Shown in pieces: positions 46,396 through 56,162 of a stretch of DNA of 64,000 bases. The notes under the pieces were generated by a model. That model ran no database searches and had not been told where the DNA came from. It saw only the letters and a program-made list of their open reading frames with translations. The stretch spans positions 62,001-126,000 of the forward strand of contig NZ_KB849164.1 in NCBI RefSeq assembly GCF_000367925.1. The letters are read 5' to 3'. This DNA comes from Acinetobacter bohemicus ANC 3994. GTDB taxonomy: Bacteria; Pseudomonadota; Gammaproteobacteria; Pseudomonadales; Moraxellaceae. Every line of letters begins with the position of its first letter. The stretch's first letter is position 1. Made by a program: the position numbers and the translations under genes.

Positions 46396-47463
46396 TCATT
46401 CTTTAACTTGATCCCGCTGTTGCATCTGGATCAGCCACTGTTTGACTGCGACTTGCTTGCGGATAGCTGCCAGACTTTCAAAAACTGCAGATTCGACCAG
46501 TTTTTCCAAATGTGGATTATCTTCAATTTCCAGTGTGCTGATTTTGTTCGCAATATAGTGATAAATATTTTGCTCATCTTTCGGGTCATTTTCGTTTTCA
46601 GCAACATTGGGTGTGAAAGGATCAATCAAGCCCTGCGTGATATTTTCCCCAAGACGTTGTCCAATACTTTGAATTTGCTGTTCAATGCGACTGCCGACCA
46701 AAGGAATAAGTCGGAGCAGCTGAGTGAGTTCCGGTGTGTCTTCAATCGCTTGATTGACAATGTTTCCGACATTTTTGGCAATCACATGACGCTGAGCCTG
46801 TAATTCTGTGCTTAGGGTATCCTGCAAAATATCGGCAAGGGCTGTGGCAAACAACACACGGTGATGTTCGACCAAATCATGAATGATGACTTTATGGCTC
46901 GAACTGGTTTCCAATTCATTTTTAATGCCATCAAGGACATTAATCACAATTCGATCCGATAGTTCTTCCATCACCACGTTGTAATAAAACTGGCCCTTAA
47001 GCTGTAGTGATTTGGGAACGATTTTATAGCCCATTTCATGCAAACGATAGGCAATGATGCCGGCACGGAATAAACGTAAAAAGCGCAGATAGGGAATAAT
47101 GGCGAGAACTTCATACCAATGAATAAACGGAAAGAAAAACCAGCGCTGATGGTGGCGCTGCACAATGGCAATGCCCCAACGAATGAGCAACTCGGCAATC
47201 AGAAATACAATAAACCAAGCTTCTGTGCTGATCACCCAAGGGTGTAAATGGCTACGATAAAAGTTCAGTACATCAATTAGATGAATGCTTTGAAAAAACC
47301 AAATGCCGATATTGCTCATCAAGAACAGATTGGCGCATAAGCAGAACAGATTGAAAATAATAATAAACACCATAAAGATGTCGTAAATCAGAAATAGTTT
47401 GAAGGACAGACTATTCGGATCTAGATGGTGATATTTAGACTTGGTTTTCATAGTGTTCTGCAT
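46396..47463 (-). CDS. membrane protein with voltage-sensor-like domain and no pore
   Basis: 355 residues. The first 145 look like the S1-S4 half of a voltage-gated channel: S1 near 22-48; S2 near 82-100 (EAWFIVFLIAELLIRWGIA, with E91 and R95); S3 near 111-124 (IHWYEVLAIIP); and an S4-like helix YLRFLRLFRAGIIAYR with arginines at 127, 130, 133 and 140, three residues apart at first. No S5, pore loop or S6 follows. Instead there is a soluble helical part of about 200 residues, ending in QQRDQVKE. It starts 22 bases after the acyltransferase stop, so the two form an operon. Function unknown. Confidence 0.7.
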   Translation of the reverse strand: MQNTMKTKSKYHHLDPNSLSFKLFLIYDIFMVFIIIFNLFCLCANLFLMSNIGIWFFQSIHLIDVLNFYRSHLHPWVISTEAWFIVFLIAELLIRWGIAIVQRHHQRWFFFPFIHWYEVLAIIPYLRFLRLFRAGIIAYRLHEMGYKIVPKSLQLKGQFYYNVVMEELSDRIVINVLDGIKNELETSSSHKVIIHDLVEHHRVLFATALADILQDTLSTELQAQRHVIAKNVGNIVNQAIEDTPELTQLLRLIPLVGSRIEQQIQSIGQRLGENITQGLIDPFTPNVAENENDPKDEQNIYHYIANKISTLEIEDNPHLEKLVESAVFESLAAIRKQVAVKQWLIQMQQRDQVKE

Positions 47464-47485
47464 CGTAGGTTAAAGCTGCGCCAAT

Positions 47486-48412
47486 TTAGGCTTGAGTGGT
47501 TTGATATTGCTGTTTCATCTGTTCAATCAGTTGATCTTTTTCAGTCCATAATTCATCGACCCATTGTTGAAAGCGTTCACGATAGGCTGCATCATCTTCA
47601 TAATTGCCTGCTAATACCCAAGGGGGAATGTTAATTTTACGCAGATTGACCGCAATACGATTGACGTCTCCTAACCAAAAATCACCATAACCGGGTGCGC
47701 CATCAGGATAAACAATCGTCATATCAACCAGAGCATCAATTTTGTCACCCAAAATATTTAAGGCTAAAGCTAAGCCGCCTGCTTTGGCTTTGAGGAGATG
47801 TTTATACGGTGATTGCTGCTTGGCATGTTTTTCTGGGGTAAAACGTGTGCCTTCTAAGTAGTTGAGTAAGGTAAAAGGCTGACTCAATAATTGTTCACAG
47901 GCTTTACGAGATTCTTCCAGATCACGGGTTTTCAGCTCAGGATTTGCCGCAATCTGTTCTTTGGAATGACGTTTCATCATTGGAAAACCTAAAATTTTAA
48001 AGGCGGGTCCAATGAACGGAATAAAGATCAGTTCCCATTTGGTAAAGAAACGCGTCAGTGGCATACGGGTTAAGCCAAAATATTGATTGACTGTGGTATC
48101 GACCCAACTTTGATGATTACAGGTCATCAGGTAACGCCCTTGCATGCTCAGCTCTAAATCGTCAGCAATGCTAATGTCCCATTTCAAGTGCGGTAACACA
48201 TGATCAATCAGCCAATTATTGATACTTAACCAACTGTTGGTAATTTGAATATTGGTTTCATCAACTTTACGTGATTTTTTGACTAATTTTGTTAAGCCAA
48301 GTGCAAGAACAGGGGGGCCATGGAAAAAGGTACTTCCAGTAATGACCGACCCAACAGTTAGTCCTCGAGATATTTTTTTTAATAGAGGTTGTTTCTTAAT
48401 TTGCGATGACAT
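47486..48412 (-). CDS. PlsC-type acyltransferase (YihG-like)
   Basis: 308 residues from the ATG at 48412, which has AGGA at good spacing; an in-frame ATG at 48454 lacks one. The active-site motif NHQSWVDT (HX4D) lies near residue 98 and the acceptor motif LEGTRFTPEKH near 185. PlsC-like enzymes pass acyl chains from acyl-ACP or acyl-CoA to lysophosphatidate or similar lipids. Size and sequence suggest the YihG branch, which alters phospholipid chain composition. Co-transcribed with the voltage-sensor-like gene. Confidence 0.88.
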   Translation of the reverse strand: MSSQIKKQPLLKKISRGLTVGSVITGSTFFHGPPVLALGLTKLVKKSRKVDETNIQITNSWLSINNWLIDHVLPHLKWDISIADDLELSMQGRYLMTCNHQSWVDTTVNQYFGLTRMPLTRFFTKWELIFIPFIGPAFKILGFPMMKRHSKEQIAANPELKTRDLEESRKACEQLLSQPFTLLNYLEGTRFTPEKHAKQQSPYKHLLKAKAGGLALALNILGDKIDALVDMTIVYPDGAPGYGDFWLGDVNRIAVNLRKINIPPWVLAGNYEDDAAYRERFQQWVDELWTEKDQLIEQMKQQYQTTQA

Positions 48413-48657
48413 ATAAAACAGTCCTAAAATAAAGTCACTTAATCTTTTTTTCATCTTTTAATATAAGTGTAGAATTTGAAATAAAAAAGCCTATTCATCC
48501 AACTATGAAGAAATTGTGATTAAGTCACCCGCTACACTCACATAAAATATTACAAAATGTAACTAATGATTGTGTTATTTACAAAAAATCAATGGTGTGC
48601 CGATTTTTTTTAATTCATCATTCCAGCATACAACAAAACACAAGAAGGAGGCATGCG

Positions 48658-49290
48658 ATGCGTGCACTAGTTATTTCAGCTGTAGTTGGGGCCTTGGCAC
48701 TTTCGGGTTGTCAAAATATGGAATATGACAAAGCTGCCATCGGTACTGGTATTGGTGCTTTATTGGGTGCAGGAATTGCCTATTCTAATGCCGACAAAGA
48801 CAAAATGGGTCAAGCAGCAGCGATTGGTGCAGTTGTGGGCGGCGGTGCGGGTTTACTTCTTGATAAGAAAGAAAAACGTCTTCGTCAAGAGTTGGCTGGT
48901 ACAGGTGTTGATGTAGGCCGTAATCCAGATGGTTCAATTAATCTTGTTATGCCAAGCGTAACATTTGCAACCAATTCGTCTACGATTCAAGCACAGTTCC
49001 AATCTGCTTTAAATGACGTTGCTAAAGTTCTTCGTGAAGATGGTACTTCAAGCAAACTGGCTTTGGTTATTCATGGTCATACAGACAATACGGGTAGTGA
49101 TGCAATTAATAACCCATTGTCTCAAAACCGTGCGAACTCTGTGAAAAACTACTTAGCTTCACAAGGTATTTCAAGTTCACGTATGACTGCACGTGGTTAC
49201 GGTTCATCTTCTCCAATCGCTGACAACTCAACAGCTGCTGGTCGTGAACAAAACCGTCGTGTAGAGATTTCTGTTTACGAAACTAAATAA
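48658..49290 (+). CDS. OmpA-family lipoprotein (YiaD-like)
   Basis: 210 residues from the ATG at 48658, fixed by the strong AAGGAGG site. The N-terminus MRALVISAVVGALALSGC is a lipoprotein signal (lipobox LSGC). Next come glycine-rich segments (GTGIGALLGAGIAYS and AAIGAVVGGGAGLLL), as in the YMGG/glycine-zipper proteins. The C-terminal OmpA domain (about 95-210) has VIHGHTDNTGSDAINNPLSQNRANSV and ends in NRRVEISV, binding peptidoglycan. It is an envelope protein tying the outer membrane to the wall. Confidence 0.92.
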   Translation: MRALVISAVVGALALSGCQNMEYDKAAIGTGIGALLGAGIAYSNADKDKMGQAAAIGAVVGGGAGLLLDKKEKRLRQELAGTGVDVGRNPDGSINLVMPSVTFATNSSTIQAQFQSALNDVAKVLREDGTSSKLALVIHGHTDNTGSDAINNPLSQNRANSVKNYLASQGISSSRMTARGYGSSSPIADNSTAAGREQNRRVEISVYETK

Positions 49291-49305
49291 GTTTCGTTTA
49301 CTCAT

Positions 49306-49331
49306 AAAAACCACCTTCGGGTGGTTTTTTT
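49306..49331 (+). terminator. terminator after the OmpA-like gene
   Basis: AAAAACCACC / GGTGGTTTTT stem with a TTCG loop. Confidence 0.9.
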
Positions 49332-49414
49332 ATGAATGTCAAATTTGTATTTTAGGTTATGCAAGCGTGGCTCAGATGACTATAATCTAGCTCGAATCAA
49401 AACGAGGAAATACT

Positions 49415-51454
49415 ATGTCGTCGGCAAGTCAACTCAATGACAAGCAACTTGAAGCCATGAAATATACTCAAGGACCCTTGTTAGTACTTGCAGGGGCAGG
49501 TTCAGGTAAAACGTCTGTGATTACACGAAAGGTCGCGCATTTGGTTCAGAACTGCGGTATTCCTGCACATCGTATTACAGCCATGACCTTTACCAATAAA
49601 GCGGCACGTGAAATGAAAGAACGTGTCGGGAAGTTATTGTCTCGTGAGGAAGCCAAAGGGCTTTCGGTTTCGACTTTCCATACTTTTGGTTTGAATTTAC
49701 TGCGTTTAGAACTTAAACATACGCCATTAAAAAATAATTTCTCCATTTTAGATGCCGATGATTGTAAGCGCATTTTGATGGACTTAATGCACCGCGATAA
49801 TTTATCGGGGGCAGAAAGCAAAGAACTGATTGCCAAGGCAATGAAAATGATTTCGGATTGGAAAAATGATTTGATTCCACCCGAACAAGCACATACCACC
49901 TGTGAAACAGCAGACGATGTCCAGTTTGCGCATTTGTATCAACTGTATGAGCGTAATTTACGTGCTTATAATGCGGTCGATTTTGACGATTTGATCGTTA
50001 TGCCAACACGTTTATTACAAGAAAATGCCGAAGTTCGTGACAAATGGCAAAACCGTGTCCGTTATTTACTGGTCGATGAATATCAAGATACCAATACGGC
50101 CCAGTATATTTTGGTGAAATTGCTGGTCGGTGTGATGGGGCAATTCACTGCCGTAGGCGATGATGACCAATCCATTTATGCGTGGCGTGGTGCGAAGCCT
50201 GAGAATATGGCGTTGTTAAAAGATGACTTTCCGAATTTAAAAGTGGTTAAGCTTGAGCAAAATTATCGTTCAACCAGTCGTATTCTTAAAGCCGCCAATA
50301 CGGTGATTGGTAATAATCCGCATCTTTTTGATAAAAAACTCTGGTCAGATAAGGGGCATGGCGAGGTGATTCGCGTGATTACCTGTCGTAATGACGATGA
50401 TGAAGCGGAACGCGTGGTAAAAGATCTCATCACACATAAACTGATGAATGGTAAAAATTGGAAAGATTATGCGATTTTATATCGGGGTAATTTCCAAGCA
50501 CGGGTTTTAGAAACCCAGCTACGTCAAATGCAAATTCCGTATAAATTGTCAGGCGGTCAGTCGTTCTTTGGTCGTGCTGAAATTAAAGACATTATGAGTT
50601 ATTTGCGCATTATCATTAATCCAGAAGATGACAGTGCATTCTTACGGATTATTAATACGCCAAAACGTGCGATTGGCCCTGTGACTTTAGAAAAGTTAGG
50701 ATTATTTGCACAAGAAAATCATTTGTCGTTATTAACCGCCGCGGGTGATCAGCGCTTGACGATGGTGATGCCTAAAAAAGCCACCACTCAACTGGCTGAA
50801 TTTGCCGATTTTATTGGTAACTTTACCCGTAATTTAACGGAAGATGATGAACCTGTTCCGATCATTCGCCAGATGATGCATGAAGCAGGCTATATCGATT
50901 ACATCAAAGAGCAAGCCGCAACGCCGGCGCAAGAGAAAACCAAACTAGATAACATTGAAGTGCTGTATAGCAGTATTCAAAGTTTGATTAATCGTGCTGA
51001 AGATGTCGATGAAAAAAACATTGAAAGCGTGATTCGCAAGATGGTGTTGCTGGATATGTTGGAGCAACAACAAGAAGAAGAAGATACCGACAAGGTCAAT
51101 CTGTTGACGCTACATGCCGCGAAAGGGCTTGAATTTCCTTATGTGTATATGATTGGTTTGGAAGAAGAACTGTTACCGCATAAGAATTCGATTGCGGCAG
51201 AAACCGTTGAAGAAGAACGCCGTTTAATGTACGTGGGGATTACGCGTGCACGTCAAGGCTTAACCATGACGCTGGCAGAACAGCGTAAAAATGGTGGTCA
51301 AATGAAGCAAATGACACCAAGTCGTTTCCTTGATGAGTTACCCCAAGATGATTTGGACTGGCTGGGTCGTAAGAAAAAATTGGCAGGCAATATTGATCCA
51401 AAATTGCAAGCACAGCATTATCTCGAAAATTTACGTGCGCTGATCAAGCGTTAA
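49415..51454 (+). CDS. rep: ATP-dependent DNA helicase Rep
   Basis: 679 residues, superfamily 1A. Walker A GAGSGKT (near 27), TFTNKAAREMKERVG (Ia), LLVDEYQDTN (Walker B), AVGDDDQSIYAWRGA (III), QNYRST (IV), LLTLHAAKGLEFPYVY (V) and ERRLMYVGITRA (VI) are all present. Length and LLVDEYQDTN favour Rep over UvrD. Rep unwinds DNA 3' to 5' and clears proteins ahead of replication forks. Followed closely by dut. Confidence 0.94.
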   Translation: MSSASQLNDKQLEAMKYTQGPLLVLAGAGSGKTSVITRKVAHLVQNCGIPAHRITAMTFTNKAAREMKERVGKLLSREEAKGLSVSTFHTFGLNLLRLELKHTPLKNNFSILDADDCKRILMDLMHRDNLSGAESKELIAKAMKMISDWKNDLIPPEQAHTTCETADDVQFAHLYQLYERNLRAYNAVDFDDLIVMPTRLLQENAEVRDKWQNRVRYLLVDEYQDTNTAQYILVKLLVGVMGQFTAVGDDDQSIYAWRGAKPENMALLKDDFPNLKVVKLEQNYRSTSRILKAANTVIGNNPHLFDKKLWSDKGHGEVIRVITCRNDDDEAERVVKDLITHKLMNGKNWKDYAILYRGNFQARVLETQLRQMQIPYKLSGGQSFFGRAEIKDIMSYLRIIINPEDDSAFLRIINTPKRAIGPVTLEKLGLFAQENHLSLLTAAGDQRLTMVMPKKATTQLAEFADFIGNFTRNLTEDDEPVPIIRQMMHEAGYIDYIKEQAATPAQEKTKLDNIEVLYSSIQSLINRAEDVDEKNIESVIRKMVLLDMLEQQQEEEDTDKVNLLTLHAAKGLEFPYVYMIGLEEELLPHKNSIAAETVEEERRLMYVGITRARQGLTMTLAEQRKNGGQMKQMTPSRFLDELPQDDLDWLGRKKKLAGNIDPKLQAQHYLENLRALIKR

Positions 51455-51489
51455 TTTACTCTTTAAACCATGCAATTAGGAAAGAACAG

Positions 51490-51942
51490 ATGAAAGTTCA
51501 AGTGAAAGTACTCGATACACGTTTAGGTAATGAATGGCCTATGCCAACCTATGCGACTTCGGGTTCGGCAGGTTTAGACTTGCGTGCTTGTGTACATGAA
51601 GCGACTGTCATTGAACCGGGTCAAACGGTATTGGTTAAAACAGGTTTAGCCATTTATATTGAAGATACTCACTTTGCAGGTTTGATTTTACCGCGTTCAG
51701 GTTTAGGTCATAAACACGGTATTGTTTTAGGTAATTTGGTGGGCTTAATTGATTCAGATTACCAAGGTGAGTTGATGGTATCAGTTTGGAATCGTAGTCA
51801 AACAGCATTTACTTTAGAGCCGGGCGAGCGTTTGGCGCAATATGTACTTGTTCCTGTGGTTCATGCTGAATTTGAACAAGTGCAAGAGTTTGCTGCAACG
51901 GAACGTGGTGCAGGTGGTTTTGGTCATACGGGTCAAGGCTAA
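51490..51942 (+). CDS. dut: dUTP diphosphatase Dut
   Basis: 150 residues. The five trimeric dUTPase motifs are seen: GSAGLDLRA, PRSGLGHKHGI, GLIDSDYQGEL (with the catalytic Asp nearby), RLAQYVLVP and RGAGGFGHTG. Dut splits dUTP to dUMP, keeping uracil out of DNA and supplying thymidylate. It lies 35 bases after rep and may share its transcript. The order dut-algC-argB is the same in Pseudomonas. Confidence 0.97.
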   Translation: MKVQVKVLDTRLGNEWPMPTYATSGSAGLDLRACVHEATVIEPGQTVLVKTGLAIYIEDTHFAGLILPRSGLGHKHGIVLGNLVGLIDSDYQGELMVSVWNRSQTAFTLEPGERLAQYVLVPVVHAEFEQVQEFAATERGAGGFGHTGQG

Positions 51943-52370
51943 AAATTAGATTTACTTTAAAAATGAATGACCTGATAAATAAATAACCCGATTATTTTTT
52001 TATCAGGTTCGATGATTGATGTACTTTGATTTAAAATAAATTTAATAATAAAAATCACTGTAAACAGGGATTTAAAATATTGTCATTCATGATATTAATT
52101 GTGTGGTTGTTTATTTGATCGTAAATCATTATTTTGATTTAAAAGGATATTTATTTTTTGGTTTGAAAATAAAAACAAATAATTTATTTTTCAAGTAAAT
52201 ATAGCCTTTTGAAATTTTATAAATATTTTTACCATTGATAAAAAGCATGGAATGCTTTTAAAATGTTGCTCTTCCCATTTTAAATGATTTACTGCTTGTG
52301 AATTTTGACCTAAATAAAGCATTCCATATTTTATTTATTTTATGGGCTACAGTAAGTGGAAGAAATAATT
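51943..52370. other. 428-base AT-rich intergenic region
   Basis: Apart from the hairpin at 51970-52010 it is mostly A and T, with no open frame of coding character. The last bases (GTGGAAGAAAT) are the algC ribosome binding site. Confidence 0.5.
51970..52010 (+). terminator. probable terminator after dut
   Basis: ACCTGATAAATAAATAA faces TTATTTTTTTATCAGGT, a long inverted repeat with a CCCGA loop. Confidence 0.6.
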
Positions 52371-53795
52371 ATGAATTTTAAAAATAAAAAATTTCCGTCA
52401 CAAATTTTTCGTGCCTATGATATTCGTGGAAACATCGCTCTTTTGACACCAGAACTTGTGCAAGCGATTGCTTATGGGTTGGTTGCTCAATATCAGGCGG
52501 CAGGGCAGACTCAACTTGCAATTGGTTATGATGCACGTTTAACCAGTCCTGCATATGCAGAAATCATCCGGCAGGTGTGTGAAGAAAATCAGATTCAGAC
52601 AACCATTTTAGGCTGTTGTTCGACACCATTATTATATTTTATTGCCCGTCAATTTGACGGTAATGGGATTATGCTGACCGCAAGTCATAACCCGAAAGGG
52701 GATAATGGGATTAAGTGGATTATTCAGCATGAACCACCGAGTCCAGACATGATCCAAGACGTTGCGATTAGTGCGACGCATGTTTTTGATCCAACGCAAA
52801 AAATAACCATCAAGCCTGTGCAACATGAAATTGTCATTCAATATTGTATCGAGTATCAACATGCGTTGTTGCAAGATATCCAGTTAAAACGCCCATTTAA
52901 AGTGGTGCTCGATGGATTAAATGGTTCAGCTGGGCGCTGTGCGGCTTTGGTGTTAAAAAAAATAGGCTGTGACGTCATTGCAATCCGTTGTAATGCGGAT
53001 GGTCATTTTCCAGATCATGCACCAGATCCATCTCAAGAAAAGCATCTGGTTGAATTAAGAAAAACGGTGCTTGAGCAACAGGCCGATATTGGGATTGCAC
53101 TCGATGGCGATGGCGACCGTTTAGTTTTGATTGATGAATGTGGAACCATTATTTCAGCAGATCGCTTAATGTCTTTATTTGCTGAAATATGTTTGAAAAC
53201 ACATCCGGGGCATGAAGTTGTCTTTGATGTGAAATGTTCGACGATGGTGAAAAACACGGTTTGTCGCTTGGGCGGACAGGCAAAAATGATTCGTACGGGA
53301 AGTTCTTTTTTACGAACTTACATCGCGCAGTCCAAGGGTCATGCCATTTTTGGCGGAGAATACTCGGGTCATTATGTGTTTAATGACGGCCGTGGTTTTG
53401 GTTATGATGATGGCTTATATGCCGGTTTACGTGTGCTTGAGTACTTGAGTCAACACCCTGATTTAAGCTTATCAAAGGCATTAAAAATTTATCCAGAACG
53501 CTATTGTACCGAAGATACCTATATTAGTACCCATAGTGAAGTACCTGCTGCTGTATTGCATGATGTTGAGCTTAAAAGTCATGATTTTGGCGCACAATTA
53601 AGTAAAATTGATGGTATACGACTTGATTTTGAAGATGGTTTTGGCATTATTCGAGCATCGAATACCGGTGAATATTTTACAGTGCGCTTTGATGCAGACA
53701 ATCCTGTAAGATTAAACGCTATTCGAGATACATTTGTTTCCATGTTAAGTGACCGATATCCGAAAATCGCACAAGACATTTTAGATGCTCAATAA
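52371..53795 (+). CDS. algC: phosphomannomutase/phosphoglucomutase AlgC
   Basis: 474 residues from the ATG at 52371, with GGAAGAAAT upstream (a GTG at 52356 is part of that site). The phospho-serine is in MLTASHNPKGDNG (near 104); the metal loop is ALDGDGDRL; the sugar loop is FGGEYSGH; the phosphate-binding end is IRASNTGEYFTVRF. The enzyme interconverts mannose-6-P/1-P and glucose-6-P/1-P, feeding LPS, capsule and exopolysaccharide. Its stop overlaps the upstream reading frame of argB, an operon pair as in Pseudomonas. Confidence 0.94.
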   Translation: MNFKNKKFPSQIFRAYDIRGNIALLTPELVQAIAYGLVAQYQAAGQTQLAIGYDARLTSPAYAEIIRQVCEENQIQTTILGCCSTPLLYFIARQFDGNGIMLTASHNPKGDNGIKWIIQHEPPSPDMIQDVAISATHVFDPTQKITIKPVQHEIVIQYCIEYQHALLQDIQLKRPFKVVLDGLNGSAGRCAALVLKKIGCDVIAIRCNADGHFPDHAPDPSQEKHLVELRKTVLEQQADIGIALDGDGDRLVLIDECGTIISADRLMSLFAEICLKTHPGHEVVFDVKCSTMVKNTVCRLGGQAKMIRTGSSFLRTYIAQSKGHAIFGGEYSGHYVFNDGRGFGYDDGLYAGLRVLEYLSQHPDLSLSKALKIYPERYCTEDTYISTHSEVPAAVLHDVELKSHDFGAQLSKIDGIRLDFEDGFGIIRASNTGEYFTVRFDADNPVRLNAIRDTFVSMLSDRYPKIAQDILDAQ

Positions 53796-53805
53796 GGAGA
53801 GGCGA

Positions 53806-54705
53806 ATGCCACATCAACACACTGGCATCGGCAAAGCACAAATTTTGACTGAAGCTTTGCCGTACATTCAACGTTTTGCAGGTAAGACGCTGGTAGTGAA
53901 ATATGGTGGCAACGCAATGACCGATCCAGAGCTTGAAAGCTCTTTTGCCCGTGACATTGTCTTGCTCAAGACTGTGGGTTTAAATCCCATTGTGGTGCAT
54001 GGTGGTGGTCCACAGGTCGATTCCTTTTTAAAACAACTGGGTCGTGAATCGGATCGTATTGATGGCATGCGCGTAACTGATTCCGCGACCATGGAAGTGG
54101 TTGAAATGGTTTTGGGTGGTAGCGTTAATAAATCGATCGTGAACCTGATTAATCAACATGGTGGTCGTGCGATTGGTTTAACCGGTAAAGATGGTAATTT
54201 ACTTCGTGCACAAAAACTGTTGATGGAAAAAATTGCTGAAGATGGCACGGTACAACAAATTGATCTTGGTTTGGTCGGTGAAGTGGTTGGTGTTAAAACT
54301 GATGTTTTAGAAATGTTTACCAATAGCGACTTTATCCCTGTGATTGCACCCCTAGGCGTGGATGATGAGGGAAATACCTATAACATCAATGCAGATTTGG
54401 TTGCCGGTAAAGTTGCAGAAGCCCTGGGTGCGGAAAAACTGATTCTATTGACCAATATCACGGGTGTGCTGGATGAGAATAAAAACCTGCTCACTGGCTT
54501 AACCACGCAAGAAGTTGATCGCTTGATTGAAACGGGTGTGATTTACGGTGGCATGATTCCTAAAGTGGGATGTGCGCTTGATGCGGTGAAAGGTGGTGTG
54601 GTAAGTGCGCACATTGTTGATGGTCGTGTCCCTCATGCAACTTTGCTTGAGATTTTTACCGATCATGGTGTAGGGACTTTAATCACCAATCGTGCCAAGC
54701 AATAA
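53806..54705 (+). CDS. argB: acetylglutamate kinase ArgB
   Basis: 299 residues from the ATG at 53806, fixed by AAGGAGAGG; the upstream ATG at 53785 lies inside algC. Motifs are VVKYGGNAMTD (near 30), VVHGGGPQVDSFL and the closing DAVKGGVVSAHIVDGRVPHA. It phosphorylates N-acetylglutamate, the second step of arginine synthesis. Length and the N-terminal helix suggest the arginine-inhibited hexameric type. Only 10 bases after algC. Confidence 0.96.
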   Translation: MPHQHTGIGKAQILTEALPYIQRFAGKTLVVKYGGNAMTDPELESSFARDIVLLKTVGLNPIVVHGGGPQVDSFLKQLGRESDRIDGMRVTDSATMEVVEMVLGGSVNKSIVNLINQHGGRAIGLTGKDGNLLRAQKLLMEKIAEDGTVQQIDLGLVGEVVGVKTDVLEMFTNSDFIPVIAPLGVDDEGNTYNINADLVAGKVAEALGAEKLILLTNITGVLDENKNLLTGLTTQEVDRLIETGVIYGGMIPKVGCALDAVKGGVVSAHIVDGRVPHATLLEIFTDHGVGTLITNRAKQ

Positions 54706-54715
54706 ATGAATGATT

Positions 54716-54741
54716 AAAAAGCCTCTTTATGAGGCTTTTTA
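54716..54741 (+). terminator. terminator after argB
   Basis: AAAAAGCCTC / GAGGCTTTTT stem with a short loop. Confidence 0.9.
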
Positions 54742-54900
54742 TTTACCTAGAGTATTCTGTCCTGAAATAAAGCTGCATATGTGACGCTGATTATTGAATT
54801 AATACATAAAATAGTTATGGGTATTCTAAATTGAGATTTGCAACCCTATCTCGAGTCATGCAAAATAGAAAAATCATATATTTACCGTTTGATTAAGACT

Positions 54901-55749
54901 ATGTGCCAGTTGCTCGGAATGAATTGTGCTACGCCAACAGATGTAACTTTCTCATTTCGTGGTTTTTCTCAACGTGCGGGTATTACCTCAGACCATTGTG
55001 ATGGTTTTGGTATTGCCTTTTTTGAAGACAAGGCCTGTCGACTTTTTGTCGATAATCAATCGGCAGTTGAATCTCCGATTGCGGAGCTGGTCCGTAATTA
55101 TCCGATTAAGTCGCGTAATGTAATTGCACATATCCGCAAAGCAACACAAGGCAAAATTAGCCTAGAAAATTCGCATCCATTTAGCCGTGAACTTTGGGGA
55201 AGGCAATGGATTTTTGCCCACAATGGCGATTTGCATGGTTTTAATCCCGCTTTATCAGGACGTTTCACGCCCGTTGGCAATACCGACAGTGAACGTGCTT
55301 TCTGTTTTTTACTCGATCAATTGGTTAATAAGTTTGGTTATCATGAACCGAAACTTGAGCAAATTTTTGCTTTGTTGGCGGAAGTCTCGCCGAAAATAGC
55401 AGAGCACGGTACTTTTAATTTTTGTTTGTCCAATGGTCAGGCCTTATTTACCTATGCAATTACAAAATTGCATTGGTTGGTCCGAGAGTATCCATTTAAA
55501 CCTGCGCAATTGATTGATCTCGATGTCGAAGTCGATTTTAGTCAAGTCACTACACCTGAGGATAGGGTCGCGGTGATTACCACCGAGCCTTTAACCCAAA
55601 ATGAAAAATGGACTGCGTTTGAACCTGGAGAGATGATTTTATTTCAGTATGGACAGCCAATTTTGAAGCAGCAAACCCATGTTGAGCGTTTAGAACGTGA
55701 AAAATTAAATCCAGCATTAAAACGTATAACCAAAGCAGATCAATATTAG
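54901..55749 (+). CDS. class II glutamine amidotransferase (YafJ-like)
   Basis: 282 residues from the ATG at 54901. That start puts cysteine at position 2 (MCQLLGMNC), as needed for the N-terminal nucleophile; the open frame runs upstream to 54838. GFGIAFFEDKACRLF, IAHIRKATQG and WIFAHNGDLHGF form the glutaminase pocket, and GNTDSERAFCFLL follows. There is no second domain, so the ammonia acceptor is unknown, as with YafJ. A single-gene unit. Confidence 0.9.
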   Translation: MCQLLGMNCATPTDVTFSFRGFSQRAGITSDHCDGFGIAFFEDKACRLFVDNQSAVESPIAELVRNYPIKSRNVIAHIRKATQGKISLENSHPFSRELWGRQWIFAHNGDLHGFNPALSGRFTPVGNTDSERAFCFLLDQLVNKFGYHEPKLEQIFALLAEVSPKIAEHGTFNFCLSNGQALFTYAITKLHWLVREYPFKPAQLIDLDVEVDFSQVTTPEDRVAVITTEPLTQNEKWTAFEPGEMILFQYGQPILKQQTHVERLEREKLNPALKRITKADQY

Positions 55750-56162
55750 AGCATAAAATTAATCGGTATATATTTGTGGCGATACTGATTTAATCTCTTT
55801 ATCGCTTTTTTAATGAGTAAAATATTTAAAAAATTATTTTGCTTAAAATATAAGAGCTTTATATTCTTTTATTTTTAAAAGTATATTTAAATTGATTATT
55901 TTTTTGTTTATATGATTTAATCAATATTGTTGTTTATTCAATAATAATCCTAGTTTTTATTGGATTATTCAGGGCGATATTGGTTAAAAAATACTTGATC
56001 TTTTTGATTGGTATTAATTATAAAAGCAATATATATCATGTGTTTATCGTTTTTTGAGAACTTAATATTTAAAACCAACCATTTTGGTTTATTTTTATTT
56101 GTTTAAAATCAATATATTATATATTTATGTGATTAGTCGTATATATTTTATAGGTGGTCGTA
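55750..56162. other. 413-base very AT-rich intergenic region
   Basis: Long runs of A and T with no coding frame, repeat or RNA I can support. AGGTGG at the end is the ribosome binding site of the hemerythrin gene. Confidence 0.5.
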
